A stretch of DNA of 64,000 nucleotides from Flavobacterium sp. NRK1 (GCF_024054175.1 NZ_JAMXLA010000001.1:2606673-2670672); one strand, 5' to 3'. Counted from the first letter of the stretch, positions 48,012 to 56,435 are shown. Notes: a model not told the origin generated them from the sequence alone. Made by a program: numbers and translations.

Positions 48012-50801
48012 TTACAGTTTCTCCCGAAGGTATTCACCCGTAACCGATTTAGGGTTCTTAGCTACTTCTTCCGGTGTGCCAAAAGCCACAAGGTGACCAC
48101 CATTCTCACCACCACCGGGACCAATATCTATAATATAGTCGGCACATTTGATAAGGTCAAGGTTATGCTCAATAACAATAATAGAATGTCCTTTATCTAT
48201 AAGTGCTTCAAACGAAGCCAATAACTTTTTAATATCGTGGAAATGCAGACCCGTAGTAGGCTCATCAAACACAAACAGGGCTTTTTCTTTGGTGGCTCCT
48301 TTTACAAGGAACGATGCCAGCTTGATACGCTGTGCCTCGCCACCCGAAAGGGTAGAGGACGACTGACCCAACTGTACGTAACCCAAACCAACATCCTGTA
48401 AAGGCTGTAGTTTTGTCATTATTTTGATTTGCTTGTGCTCGGCAAAAAAGGCTACGGCATCATCAATGGTCATGGTAAGGATGTCATCTATATTCTTGCC
48501 TTCAAAAGTTACTTCAAGTACTTCTTTCTTAAAGCGTTTGCCGTTGCAGGTTTCGCACTCCAGGTGTACATCGGCCATAAACTGCATCTCTATCGTTACT
48601 TCACCTTCACCTTTACAGGTTTCACAGCGTCCGCCATCTACGTTAAACGAGAAATGCTTGCTCTGATACCCTCGCATTTGTGACAGTTTTTGTTTGGAGT
48701 ACAGGTCACGAATATCGTCGTATGCCTTTATATACGTCACCGGGTTAGAACGCGAGCTGCGCCCAATAGGGTTCTGGTCAACATACTCAATGTGTTTAAT
48801 GTGTCCGTAGCTTCCCTGTAGTTCAGTAAACTGCCCGGCTTTTTCGCCTACACCATCCAGTTTTTTCTGTAGGGCTGGAAATAATATTTTTTTAACCAAT
48901 GTACTTTTACCACTACCCGAAACCCCTGTAATTACAGTAAGGCAATCTAACGGAAAAGTAACATCTATGTTTTTAAGGTTGTTTTCGCGTGCGCCTATAA
49001 CATCTATATGGTTCTTGAACTTACGGCGTTTTTTAGGAACACTTATTTCAAGGTCGCCATTCAGGTATTTTGCCGTAAGCGAATCCGATTTTAATATCTC
49101 GTCAAAAGTACCCTGTGCTACAAGCTCACCGCCATACGTACCCGCTTCGGGGCCAATATCAATTATCATATCGGCTTTTTTCATAATGTCTTCATCATGT
49201 TCAACCACAATAACGGTATTGCCAAGATCCCGTAGGCCTATAAGTACATCTATAAGCCTTTCGGTGTCTTTCGGGTGAAGACCAATACTCGGCTCATCCA
49301 GTATATACATAGAACCAACAAGGCTGCTGCCCATAGAGGTAGCAAGGTTAATACGTTGCGATTCACCGCCCGAAAGGGTGGCTGAACGCCTGTTTAATGT
49401 TAGGTAATCAAGTCCAACTTCCTGAAGAAAACGCAAACGGTTATTGATCTCAACCAAAAGACGTTTGGCTACTTTAAGGTCAAATTCAGACAGTTCAAGT
49501 TTTTGAAAGAAATCAGCAAGATTTTTAATAGGCAGGTCAACCAGATCAGAAATAGTGTGGTTGCCTACTTTTATGTAATTCGTTTCCTGTCTAAGTCGTT
49601 TGCCTTTACAGGTAGGACATTTGGTTTTACCGCGGTAGCGTGATAGCATTACGCGGTTTTGTATCTTATAGTTTTTCTCTTCCAGTTCGGCAAAAAAGTC
49701 GTTTAGTCCGGTAAAGTATTTATTACCTGTCCAGATCAGTTGCCTGTCTTTTTCAGAAAGCTGAAAATAAGGTTTGTGTACAGGGAAGTCAAATTTGTGG
49801 CCATTATTTACCAATTGATCGCGGTACCAGCCCATGCTTTCGCCACGCCACGGAAAAATAGCATTTTCGTAAACAGAAAGTGCCGTGTTAGGTACAACCA
49901 GTTCTTCGTCAATACCAATAATACTTCCGTAGCCCTCGCAGGCAGGACATGCCCCATAAGGGTTATTAAAGCTGAAAAGGTGTACGTTAGGCTCGGGAAA
50001 GGTAATACCGTCCAGTTCAAAATTATTGCTGAATACCAGCCTGTTGCCATTGGCTACATCCTGCAGGAATAATTCGCCCTTACCTTCGTAAAAAGCACTC
50101 TGAACAGCATCGGCAAGACGATTGTAAAATTCTTCCTCGTCTTTAACCACCAAACGGTCAACCACTAGTAGTACTTCTTTATTGGCAAGGTCTGCACCTG
50201 CAAGTTCGTCAAGGCGGGTCGTTTCGTTATCTACAAGTACACGTGCAAACCCCTGTTGTAATAATACACCAAGCTTTTCGTCGAGTGTACGGCCTTTCTC
50301 AATATGAACGGGAGCAAGCAGTAGCCAGCGGCTGCCGTCTTCAAAAGCTTTTACCTCGTTCATAACATCGGTAACGGTATGCTTTTTCACTTCACGACCC
50401 GAAACAGGTGAGAAAGTGCGCCCTATACGGGCAAAAAGCAGTTTCATGTAGTCGTAAATCTCGGTACTTGTACCAACGGTAGAACGGGCGTTAGTGGTGT
50501 TTACTTTTTGTTCAATGGCAATAGCAGGGGCAATACCTTTAATATATTCTACTTTAGGTTTATCCAGACGGCCAAGGAACTGGCGTGCGTAACTGGATAA
50601 GCTCTCTACATAGCGGCGTTGTCCTTCGGCATAAAGGGTATCAAATGCTAAGCTCGACTTACCCGAACCCGAAAGCCCGGTAACCACTACCAGCTTATTA
50701 CGCGGAATGGCTACGTCTATATTCTTGAGGTTGTGCAGCTGCGCACCTTTTATAAGTATGTTTTTCTTAGGTTCTAATTTAGAAAAATCGGTCTTTATCA
50801 T
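48012..50801 (-). CDS. uvrA: Excinuclease ABC subunit A
   Basis: Damage-sensing ATPase of nucleotide excision repair; delivers UvrB to lesions. 929 residues, typical. Two ABC modules: Walker [15 protein letters not shown] near residue 40 and [10 protein letters not shown] near 620; signatures [13 protein letters not shown] and [13 protein letters not shown]. Zinc-finger Cys pairs occur at CPTCKGKRL (about 395) and [20 protein letters not shown] with CETCNGK (about 735-760); [10 protein letters not shown] is also present. Complete. Monocistronic in this window; uvrB is not nearby. Confidence 0.98.
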   Translation of the reverse strand: MIKTDFSKLEPKKNILIKGAQLHNLKNIDVAIPRNKLVVVTGLSGSGKSSLAFDTLYAEGQRRYVESLSSYARQFLGRLDKPKVEYIKGIAPAIAIEQKVNTTNARSTVGTSTEIYDYMKLLFARIGRTFSPVSGREVKKHTVTDVMNEVKAFEDGSRWLLLAPVHIEKGRTLDEKLGVLLQQGFARVLVDNETTRLDELAGADLANKEVLLVVDRLVVKDEEEFYNRLADAVQSAFYEGKGELFLQDVANGNRLVFSNNFELDGITFPEPNVHLFSFNNPYGACPACEGYGSIIGIDEELVVPNTALSVYENAIFPWRGESMGWYRDQLVNNGHKFDFPVHKPYFQLSEKDRQLIWTGNKYFTGLNDFFAELEEKNYKIQNRVMLSRYRGKTKCPTCKGKRLRQETNYIKVGNHTISDLVDLPIKNLADFFQKLELSEFDLKVAKRLLVEINNRLRFLQEVGLDYLTLNRRSATLSGGESQRINLATSMGSSLVGSMYILDEPSIGLHPKDTERLIDVLIGLRDLGNTVIVVEHDEDIMKKADMIIDIGPEAGTYGGELVAQGTFDEILKSDSLTAKYLNGDLEISVPKKRRKFKNHIDVIGARENNLKNIDVTFPLDCLTVITGVSGSGKSTLVKKILFPALQKKLDGVGEKAGQFTELQGSYGHIKHIEYVDQNPIGRSSRSNPVTYIKAYDDIRDLYSKQKLSQMRGYQSKHFSFNVDGGRCETCKGEGEVTIEMQFMADVHLECETCNGKRFKKEVLEVTFEGKNIDDILTMTIDDAVAFFAEHKQIKIMTKLQPLQDVGLGYVQLGQSSSTLSGGEAQRIKLASFLVKGATKEKALFVFDEPTTGLHFHDIKKLLASFEALIDKGHSIIVIEHNLDLIKCADYIIDIGPGGGENGGHLVAFGTPEEVAKNPKSVTGEYLREKL

Positions 50802-50872
50802 GGTAAAAATTGAATAGACAAAGATACGGATTTACAGGGAGAATTTTGTTAAGGGAAATGAAAGGGATTTTT

Positions 50873-50880
50873 TATATTTG
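50873..50880 (+). promoter_or_regulatory. -7 element of the DUF559 gene
   Basis: TATATTTG, about 99 nt before the ATG. TTTG at 50845-50848 is a possible -33 box with slightly long spacing (24 nt). The leader would contain the degenerate repeat at 50921-50950. Confidence 0.4.
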
Positions 50881-50920
50881 AATCTTAATTACCGCTTAGT
50901 TTAGAGTGTGAATGAAACTG

Positions 50921-50950
50921 TTCCCCTCTTGATAGTAGAGAAGAGGTGTT
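50921..50950 (+). repeat. Degenerate copy of the CCCCTCTTGA repeat, upstream of DUF559
   Basis: TTCCCCTCTTGA (50921-50932) is identical to the start of the repeat arm at 51508, and a hairpin CCTCTT/AAGAGG (50925-50930 with 50941-50946) plus GGTGTT follow. The rest has diverged. It lies in the leader of the DUF559 gene, about 29 nt before its start. Confidence 0.6.
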
Positions 50951-50978
50951 ATTGATAAGCTTTGATCGATAGCAAACT

Positions 50979-51368
50979 ATGAAAAGAAAAATCATTCCAT
51001 ATAATCCTAATCTAAAAGAATTTGCAAGGCAACTTCGTAATGCAAGTACAAAAGCTGAAATTTTACTTTGGCAAAAACTAAAATGCAAACAGATGTATGG
51101 GTATGATTTTGACAGGCAAAAACCTGTAGATAATTATATATTGGACTTTTTTTGTTATGACCTAATGTTAGGAATTGAAGTTGATGGGTATTCTCATGAA
51201 TTTCTGGAGGTATATAATAAAGATGTTATTAAAGAAGCGAAGATGAACGAGCTTGGAATAACTGTTTTAAGGTTTAGTGATTTTCAGGTTATGAAAGATA
51301 ACGAGAATGTGATGCGTGCAATTGAACAATATATTTTAGATTTCGAGGGACATAATCCATTGTCTTAA
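50979..51368 (+). CDS. DUF559 (Vsr-fold) endonuclease-like protein
   Basis: 129 residues. NPNLKEFARQLRNASTKAEILLW at the start, then DRQKPVDNYILDFFCYDLMLGIEVDGYSHEF and ELGITVLRFSDFQVM, the DUF559 pattern. The spaced Asp, Glu and Asp residues of LDFFC...IEVDG resemble the catalytic site of the PD-(D/E)xK/Vsr endonucleases. The family has no established biological role. It lies between two copies of one palindromic repeat, 51 nt... before the 30-bp inverted repeat at 51429 and after the degenerate copy at 50921. No start ambiguity. Confidence 0.88.
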   Translation: MKRKIIPYNPNLKEFARQLRNASTKAEILLWQKLKCKQMYGYDFDRQKPVDNYILDFFCYDLMLGIEVDGYSHEFLEVYNKDVIKEAKMNELGITVLRFSDFQVMKDNENVMRAIEQYILDFEGHNPLS

Positions 51369-51428
51369 TGTCTTAAAAATTGAAATTTTAAAATTATAAA
51401 TATCTTTGAATTACTATTATATAGAATA

Positions 51429-51537
51429 ACACACCCCTAACCCCTCTCAAGAGGGGAATAGCTTCACTCATACTCATTAGTAATGTATTAATCGGCAAGA
51501 GTAAGAGTTCCCCTCTTGAGAGGGGCTAGGGGTGTGT
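51429..51537. repeat. Large inverted repeat (30-bp arms), downstream of DUF559
   Basis: Left arm 51429-51458 and right arm 51508-51537 are inverted copies with 29 of 30 positions matching and a 49-nt spacer. Each arm contains its own palindrome (CCCCTCT, 2-nt centre, AGAGGGG) and ends with a C-rich ACACACCCCTA or its complement. The whole could form nested hairpins. It is GC-richer than the surrounding DNA. It resembles MITE or REPIN elements but carries no gene. Confidence 0.8.
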
Positions 51538-51551
51538 AAAATTAGAAATCA

Positions 51552-51872
51552 ATGACACCAGATTTTAAAGCAACTTTAAAATATAATACACATGAAGAAG
51601 GTGGACGAAGTATGCCCGCTTTATCAGGCTATCGTCCCGATATTAAATTTGATTTTGATGAAATGATAACCTGTGGTATACAAACTTTTTTAAATAAGGA
51701 AAAAGTGTATCCTGGAGATATTGTTGAAGCTGTTATAAATATTTTTTCGGTTCCACACTTTAAAGGGAGATTAAACAAAGGTATGGGATTTACGTTTTGT
51801 GAAGGACCAAATATAATTGGCACAGGAATTATAGATGAGATTTTGAATCAAGAATTAAGAACCATAGACTGA
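51552..51872 (+). CDS. Stand-alone protein resembling EF-Tu domain III
   Basis: 106 residues. FKATLKYNTHEEGGRSMPALSGYRPDIKF, VYPGDIVEAVINIF and FTFCEGPNIIGTGIIDEIL match, in order and spacing, the last beta-barrel domain of elongation factor Tu (GGRxTPxFxGYRPQxxF, PGDxVxVxVEL, REGxxxxGxGxV). No GTPase domain is present. In EF-Tu this domain contacts tRNA and EF-Ts. The gene starts 14 nt after the right repeat arm and is followed after 8 nt by a lipoprotein gene. No function known to me. Confidence 0.65.
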   Translation: MTPDFKATLKYNTHEEGGRSMPALSGYRPDIKFDFDEMITCGIQTFLNKEKVYPGDIVEAVINIFSVPHFKGRLNKGMGFTFCEGPNIIGTGIIDEILNQELRTID

Positions 51873-51880
51873 ATCCAATT

Positions 51881-52690
51881 ATGAAAATATATTTCGCTTT
51901 ATTTTTATGTTTAGTGCTTGTTTGTTGTAATAAACAAAAAACTGATGCTGTAAAGACTGCAAATGCTCAAACAACAACTCTTGCAAAAGATTCTCTCACG
52001 GAAGTAAAAAATGCAGTGGTAGATTCATCAAAGTTGATAAAGGTAATCTATCTTAATGACAAAGGTAATTATTATGATAAGGAAGCTTACAAAGCATTTG
52101 GTAAATGGTCTAACGCTTTAAACCCTAATTATGTTTGCGCGCCTGATGTAGCGGAAGAAATATTTAGAAGAGAGAAATTTTACAAACAAAAATCTAATCC
52201 GATTAGTAAAATCCAGTCTGGGACACATTTTTTATATCTCTATGCTAATTTTTTGCAGAAAAAGAATGGTATAGAATCAAACGTCGAATTACGAAAAAAA
52301 ATATTTAGAATTTGTACGCTTATAAATGCTGTCCATAGCAATATAGATTTTGATGGCGGTATTTATTTTTCTTATCAGAGGACGTTTAGTGCTGCATACA
52401 CCGAGTTTGCTTTGTACAATTATATTAGGTATAATATGGTTTTTAAAAAAGAGTATAGCATTCAAAAACAAAAATCCTTATATATACAATTATTGAAGCA
52501 AAAGGTTGATGATGAGCTGAATGAAATGATAAAGAAACAAAGAGGTCAATATTGGTATTTAAATACTCCAGAGAAACGAAAGGAATGGCGAAAAGAAACA
52601 CTTATTTTAATTAAAGAACTTGACGATTTGATTGAAACATATTACGATCTTAAAATTGCAGAGCAATTCCAATACAGCCATTATGTGTAA
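51881..52690 (+). CDS. Lipoprotein of unknown function
   Basis: 269 residues. Lipobox LCLVLVCC (Cys15 or Cys16, the CC pair making the cleavage site uncertain). A low-complexity linker rich in Thr, Ala, Lys and Ser follows (about 20-55), then a helical domain (about 60-269) with YDKEAYKAFGKWSNAL, YLYANFLQKKNG and RQYWYLNTPEKRKEWRKE-like basic helices. Not recognised. It follows the EF-Tu-like gene by 8 nt and precedes the LD-carboxypeptidase gene by about 48 nt, so it is probably part of one operon. Confidence 0.7.
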   Translation: MKIYFALFLCLVLVCCNKQKTDAVKTANAQTTTLAKDSLTEVKNAVVDSSKLIKVIYLNDKGNYYDKEAYKAFGKWSNALNPNYVCAPDVAEEIFRREKFYKQKSNPISKIQSGTHFLYLYANFLQKKNGIESNVELRKKIFRICTLINAVHSNIDFDGGIYFSYQRTFSAAYTEFALYNYIRYNMVFKKEYSIQKQKSLYIQLLKQKVDDELNEMIKKQRGQYWYLNTPEKRKEWRKETLILIKELDDLIETYYDLKIAEQFQYSHYV

Positions 52691-52738
52691 GATTTAATTG
52701 AGAAAATGTGCCACTCAACCGCCTCAAAATATAAAAAA

Positions 52739-53626
52739 ATGACACTACCACCATACCTTTCCTCCGGCGATAAAGTCGGGGTTGTTAGTACAGCAAAACG
52801 TTGCGAACCGCACGAAATAAATGACGGACTCGCCCTGCTGAAAAGCTGGGGACTTGAACCTGTACTGGGAAACAATATTTTTGATTCTGATGGTTTTCTT
52901 GCGGGTACTGATGCACAACGCCTTGCCGACTTTCAGCAAATGCTGGATGATACATCTATAAAAGCCATATTTTTTACCAAAGGCGGTTATGGTACTATGC
53001 GTATTATAGACAGTATTGACTGGACAGCTTTTAAAGCAAGTCCGAAATGGCTTGTAGGTTATAGCGATATCACGCTGCTGCATTGCCATGTGCATAATTT
53101 TGGAATACTGAGCCTGCATTCAGTTATGTTGCAGGGCATTCCTAAAAGTAATGTAGAATCATCTGAAACGATGAGGAAGGCACTCTTTGGCGAAAGCCTG
53201 AGCTATACAATTGCGGTTCAGGCTGAGAATAGGGCAGGAGGTACTATTGAAGGTACTTTGGTAGGTGGCAACTTATCTATGCTATATGCTGTTATGGGAT
53301 CGGCATCGGATATTGATATGACCGATAAGATTCTCTTTGTAGAAGATATTGATGAATACCTGTACCACTATGACCGTATGCTAATTTCGTTGAAAAGAGC
53401 CGGTAAACTAAATAACCTGAAAGCTGTCATTATAGGCGATATGATAGATATTAAAGATTCTACTATTCCCTTTGGCAGAAACGACAGAGAGATCGCTTTA
53501 GAGCATTTTAATTGTCCGGTGTACTTTGGTTTTCCGGCGGGGCATTCAGAGGATAACAGGGCGTTAATTATGGGACATACTATCAGAATATCTCAAACTA
53601 ATAATAAAATTAACTTTGAAATGTAA
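52739..53626 (+). CDS. LD-carboxypeptidase family protein
   Basis: 295 residues from the ATG at 52739 (MTLPPYLSSGDKVGVVSTA), chosen because the family starts so; an upstream ATG at 52706 is possible. A Ser-Glu-His peptidase of family S66: FFTKGGYGTMRIIDSIDW near the middle, LVGYSDITLLHCH (catalytic Ser nearby), GGNLSMLYAVMGS, ILFVEDIDEYLYHYDRMLISL (Glu) and YFGFPAGHSEDNRALIMGH (His). In E. coli LdcA recycles murein tetrapeptides. Cytoplasmic. Overlaps the next gene by one base. Confidence 0.92.
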   Translation: MTLPPYLSSGDKVGVVSTAKRCEPHEINDGLALLKSWGLEPVLGNNIFDSDGFLAGTDAQRLADFQQMLDDTSIKAIFFTKGGYGTMRIIDSIDWTAFKASPKWLVGYSDITLLHCHVHNFGILSLHSVMLQGIPKSNVESSETMRKALFGESLSYTIAVQAENRAGGTIEGTLVGGNLSMLYAVMGSASDIDMTDKILFVEDIDEYLYHYDRMLISLKRAGKLNNLKAVIIGDMIDIKDSTIPFGRNDREIALEHFNCPVYFGFPAGHSEDNRALIMGHTIRISQTNNKINFEM

Positions 53627-53865
53627 TGGAAGAAAGTAATATTATATATGAGCTTTGTGAAAAGATAAATACCAGATCTGATTTTGAAAAATTCCTTGAG
53701 GAACTTCGATATAATTACGCCACTTATAAATCAGATGTATGGGATAATCATACTTTAGAAGCATTTTTAGAAGGCTTATATGGTTTTAATTATCAAGCAG
53801 ATAATGATAAACCTTCCTGGAAACTTTTTGCTCGAATTTTATTAGCTGCTAGAGTTTATGAGTGA
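53626..53865 (+). CDS. DUF7660-like small protein
   Basis: 79 residues. RSDFEKFLEELRYNYATYKSDVWDNHTLEAFLEGLYGF then WKLFARILLAARVYE, the pattern of a small family (DUF7660 as I recall it) of unknown function. Soluble, acidic. It starts on the last base of the LD-carboxypeptidase stop (TAATG), so it is certainly coupled to it. Such small acidic proteins are often called immunity-like, but nothing here proves it. Confidence 0.68.
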   Translation: MEESNIIYELCEKINTRSDFEKFLEELRYNYATYKSDVWDNHTLEAFLEGLYGFNYQADNDKPSWKLFARILLAARVYE

Positions 53866-54073
53866 TATATTACTCTTAGTATATGTATGCAGAGTGGATT
53901 TTTTCTGCAAAAAGAAAAGAAACTATTAAGTAAAGGATTACTAAAACGATATATAAGCTAAAATGCAGAGAACGAATTGTTTAACTTTTATTTTGTAATA
54001 TGCTTTAAACTCATCAGAAAATGCTGAGTTTACCTCAATATTGTGCTAATTGTGTTAAAATTTAAATTAAGTA

Positions 54074-54105
54074 TTGCATTTTAAACTTTTTTTATATTAT
54101 ATTTG
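54074..54105 (+). promoter_or_regulatory. Promoter of the RpoE-like sigma gene
   Basis: TTG at 54074-54076 and TATATTTG at 54098-54105, 21 nt apart, fit the two-part Bacteroidota promoter. The leader would be about 110 nt. Confidence 0.55.
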
Positions 54106-54148
54106 GCTTATAATTAATTCAAAATTAACACTGCCTATACAAAAAATT

Positions 54149-54214
54149 ACTTTTTAGGAAACCCAAGTTTCTGAATTTATTAACCGAGACCAAATTCAAA
54201 AAACGCTAAAAAGT
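54149..54214 (+). promoter_or_regulatory. Structured 5' leader of the sigma gene (possible three-way junction)
   Basis: Three nested stems can be read. P1: ACTTTTTAG (54149-54157) with CTAAAAAGT (54206-54214), 9 bp. P2: GAAAC (54158-54162) with GTTTC (54167-54171). P3: TGAATTT (54172-54178) with AAATTCA (54192-54198). P2 and P3 sit inside P1. P1 ends 7 nt before the ATG, so its folding could hide or expose the start. This is inferred from base pairing only. Confidence 0.5.
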
Positions 54215-54221
54215 ATTTGCT

Positions 54222-54806
54222 ATGGCTAATGTTATCATCCCCGACGCAGTTCTGGTTAAAAATTATGTAGATGGAGACGAAAATGCTCTTGCTACTCTAA
54301 TTAACAGACATCAATCTAAAATTTACGGTTTTATTTACTCTAAAGTTACCGACAGGGATATTTCAGATGATATCTTTCAGGATACTTTTATCAAGGTAAT
54401 TAAAACGCTGAAATCTAATTCTTATAATGAAGAAGGTAAGTTCCTTCCGTGGGTAATGCGTATTTCGCATAACCTTATTGTAGATCATTTCAGGAGAAAC
54501 AAAAAAATGCCGATGTTCCGTGAAACGGAGGAGTTTTCTATATTCTCTATAATGACAGATAACAGCCCTAATGTTGAGAACAGGATTATTACAGAACAGG
54601 TAGAAAATGATTTGCAACGCCTTATAGAGGAACTTCCTGAAGATCAGAAAGAAGTACTTCAAATGAGGATTTATCAGGACCTTAGTTTTAAGGAGATAGC
54701 CGATTTGACTGGGGTTAGCATAAATACTGCTCTTGGCAGGATGAGGTATGCACTAATGAACCTGAGAAAAGTTATAGAAAAAAATAAAATAATTTTGACG
54801 AATTAA
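54222..54806 (+). CDS. RNA polymerase sigma factor, RpoE-like
   Basis: 194 residues, group 4. Region 2: NRHQSKIYGFIYSKVTDRDISDDIFQDTFIKVIKTL and GKFLPWVMRISHNLIVDHFRR. Region 4: ELPEDQKEVLQMRIYQDLSFKEIADLTGVSINTALGRMRYAL. No anti-sigma gene is adjacent; the gene is followed by a small conserved-looking protein gene (54858). It is unlike the sigma at 29986 in having no membrane partner, so control may act through its structured leader or the small protein. Confidence 0.93.
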   Translation: MANVIIPDAVLVKNYVDGDENALATLINRHQSKIYGFIYSKVTDRDISDDIFQDTFIKVIKTLKSNSYNEEGKFLPWVMRISHNLIVDHFRRNKKMPMFRETEEFSIFSIMTDNSPNVENRIITEQVENDLQRLIEELPEDQKEVLQMRIYQDLSFKEIADLTGVSINTALGRMRYALMNLRKVIEKNKIILTN

Positions 54807-54857
54807 ACAATATTGGAATGCTGCTTTGCGTTGTATAGGAAAATAAACAACCTATTC

Positions 54858-55004
54858 ATGGCAAAACTCTACTCTAAAAAGAAATTAGCAGAAGCTCCAA
54901 AAGTGTTACCTAAACAAGATACAATTGATTTTATACTTAACTATTCTAAAGCATTGAAAATAGTTAAAACATCTAACGGTACATACGAGAATATGTCTAA
55001 TTAA
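54858..55004 (+). CDS. Small basic protein downstream of the sigma factor
   Basis: 48 residues from the ATG at 54858 (MAKLYSKKKLAEAP), chosen because the upstream reading is shorter-lived and Cys-rich. Basic N-terminus, then DFILNYSKALKIVKTSNGTYENMSN, one amphipathic helix. It starts about 50 nt after the sigma stop and a strong terminator follows, so it is in the same transcript. I know of no function. Confidence 0.6.
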   Translation: MAKLYSKKKLAEAPKVLPKQDTIDFILNYSKALKIVKTSNGTYENMSN

Positions 55005-55005
55005 G

Positions 55006-55037
55006 AAAAACCTCCCGCAGATTAACGGGAGGTTTTT
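55006..55037. terminator. Bidirectional terminator between the small protein and nth
   Basis: AAAAACCTCCCG (55006-55017) pairs with CGGGAGGTTTTT (55026-55037), 8-nt loop, with A and T runs at both ends. It overlaps the stop of nth at 55022. Confidence 0.92.
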
Positions 55038-55684
55038 TTATTTTCATACTCATCCAGCACAGATTTACGACCAATAGTTGCGGTAATAATATCTTTTTTC
55101 AGATCCCAGCCACGCGCAGGCGAATACTCACGGCCATACCATATGATCTGTAAATGAAGTTCATTCCATTTTTCTTCCGGAAATAATCGTTTTGCATCTT
55201 TCTCGGTCTGCACTACATTTTTGCCATTGGTAAATCCCCATCGGTACATTAACCTGTGTATGTGTGTGTCAACAGGAAATGCAGGCACGTCAAAAGCCTG
55301 GCTCATTACTACGCTGGCTGTTTTATGGCCTACGGCAGGCAGTTCTTCCAAAGCCTCAAAACTTTGCGGAACCTGTCCGTTATGCTTGTCTATTAATATC
55401 TGTGAAAGTCCGTGTATACCTTTTGCTTTCATTGGTGAAAGCCCGACAGGTTTAATAATTTCCCTTATCTCTTCAATAGTTAGTTTTACCATATCATACG
55501 GGTTATCTGCTTTTGCAAACAATAGAGGAGTAATCTGGTTTACCCGAACATCGGTGCTTTGAGCACTCATAAGTACTGCAATGAGCAGGGTGTAAGGGTC
55601 TTTATGGTCTAAAGGGATTGGAATAGTTGGATATATCTCATTTAAGGTGTCCATAACGAACTGTACCTTTTGTGCTTTGGTCAT
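55022..55684 (-). CDS. nth: Endonuclease III-type DNA glycosylase
   Basis: 220 residues. Removes oxidised pyrimidines from DNA and cuts the abasic site. The helix-hairpin-helix-GPD region reads ALEELPAVGHKTASVVMSQAFDVPAFPVDTH, with the catalytic Lys (HKTA) and Asp (VDTH). The 4Fe-4S cluster Cys quartet that usually closes the family is missing: after TEKDAKRLFPEEKWNELHLQIIWYGREYSPARGWDLKKDIITATIG no Cys is seen. Iron-sulfur-less Nth homologues occur elsewhere. -7 element TATATTTG (55713-55706, minus). Confidence 0.92.
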   Translation of the reverse strand: MTKAQKVQFVMDTLNEIYPTIPIPLDHKDPYTLLIAVLMSAQSTDVRVNQITPLLFAKADNPYDMVKLTIEEIREIIKPVGLSPMKAKGIHGLSQILIDKHNGQVPQSFEALEELPAVGHKTASVVMSQAFDVPAFPVDTHIHRLMYRWGFTNGKNVVQTEKDAKRLFPEEKWNELHLQIIWYGREYSPARGWDLKKDIITATIGRKSVLDEYENKKTSR

Positions 55685-55715
55685 TTTTAGGTATATTTTG
55701 CTTTACAAATATACG

Positions 55716-56435
55716 TTATGCCCAGCCATTAAAGTGTACATTATAGCATTGATTGGTGGTGAGATTTATTTTCATTTGCATATAACAAGACCCCTCATCA
55801 TTTACAAATAATATTCGATTCTGAAAATCGGAAGAGTTTTTACAGGTACAATTCACCCAGATTTCCTTTTCACCATTCGCATTTATTACTGCTACAATTT
55901 GTTTCTTATAGCCTTTAGTATCAAGAAAACCGTCTCGTGTAGGACAGGAATTAAAAATTCTTTCTATTTGCAGAATGTCTTTTTCAATAAGATCATAAGG
56001 TTTCGCATTTTTATCGAAGATAAAATAGAGGTATTCAGGATTAAACTCAAAGACTGCAATATCAGGATGCTGTAAAAGATTTATTCTAGTATTTATTTTT
56101 AAAGAAGTTTTAGTAATTAAAAATCTAACACCGTTATTAAAGTCTATACTATTATTTTTTAATATTGCTTTTTTTGTTTTTAATAAAGGTATTTCGTCAG
56201 GAAAGTAAAGCGTGTCGTTTTTCAATATATACTTTCCTGTGTATGTATTTTCAATCGTATCTAATGGTCTTTTTTCTATAAGTGTGTATAAACTATCTGA
56301 AGTTAATGATAAGTTTGCATTGATGAAAATATCATTTTCAAATTTAGCTTGAAGCAGTTCTTTAGGTAATTTTTGGCTGCATCCGGTAATTATAACACAA
56401 ATGGTTAATAATTGTAATATGGTTTTATATATCAT
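55716..56435 (-). CDS. Lipoprotein of unknown function
   Basis: 239 residues from the ATG at 56435; an upstream ATG at 56444 adds three residues. Lipobox ICVIITGC (Cys19). A beta-rich N-terminal half (KYILKNDTLYFPDEI, GVRFLITKTSLKINTRI) and a C-terminal half with VNCTCKNSSDFQNRILFVNDEGSCYMQMKINL. The four Cys of this part may form disulfides. Not recognised. TATATTTG (56461-56454, minus) is a -7 element. Divergent from bcp. Confidence 0.65.
   Translation of the reverse strand: MIYKTILQLLTICVIITGCSQKLPKELLQAKFENDIFINANLSLTSDSLYTLIEKRPLDTIENTYTGKYILKNDTLYFPDEIPLLKTKKAILKNNSIDFNNGVRFLITKTSLKINTRINLLQHPDIAVFEFNPEYLYFIFDKNAKPYDLIEKDILQIERIFNSCPTRDGFLDTKGYKKQIVAVINANGEKEIWVNCTCKNSSDFQNRILFVNDEGSCYMQMKINLTTNQCYNVHFNGWA

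Larger units (their letters stand above)
53866..54221 (+). other. Long leader region of the sigma factor gene
   Basis: 356 nt without a gene. The first part is featureless and AT-rich. The second holds a two-part promoter and, next to the start codon, a compact structured element (see the entries at 54074 and 54149). Confidence 0.7.

Noticed and set aside
49740..50072. Plus-strand frame inside uvrA
   Set aside because: Antisense to a highly conserved gene; composition follows from the uvrA codons.
47885..51537. Possible CRISPR array from the palindromic repeats
   Set aside because: The repeats belong to different families and are not evenly spaced; no cas genes are present.
53881..53910. 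Hairpin TGCAGA/TCTGCA after the DUF7660-like gene
   Set aside because: Only 6 bp, 10-nt loop and no T run; too weak to call a terminator.
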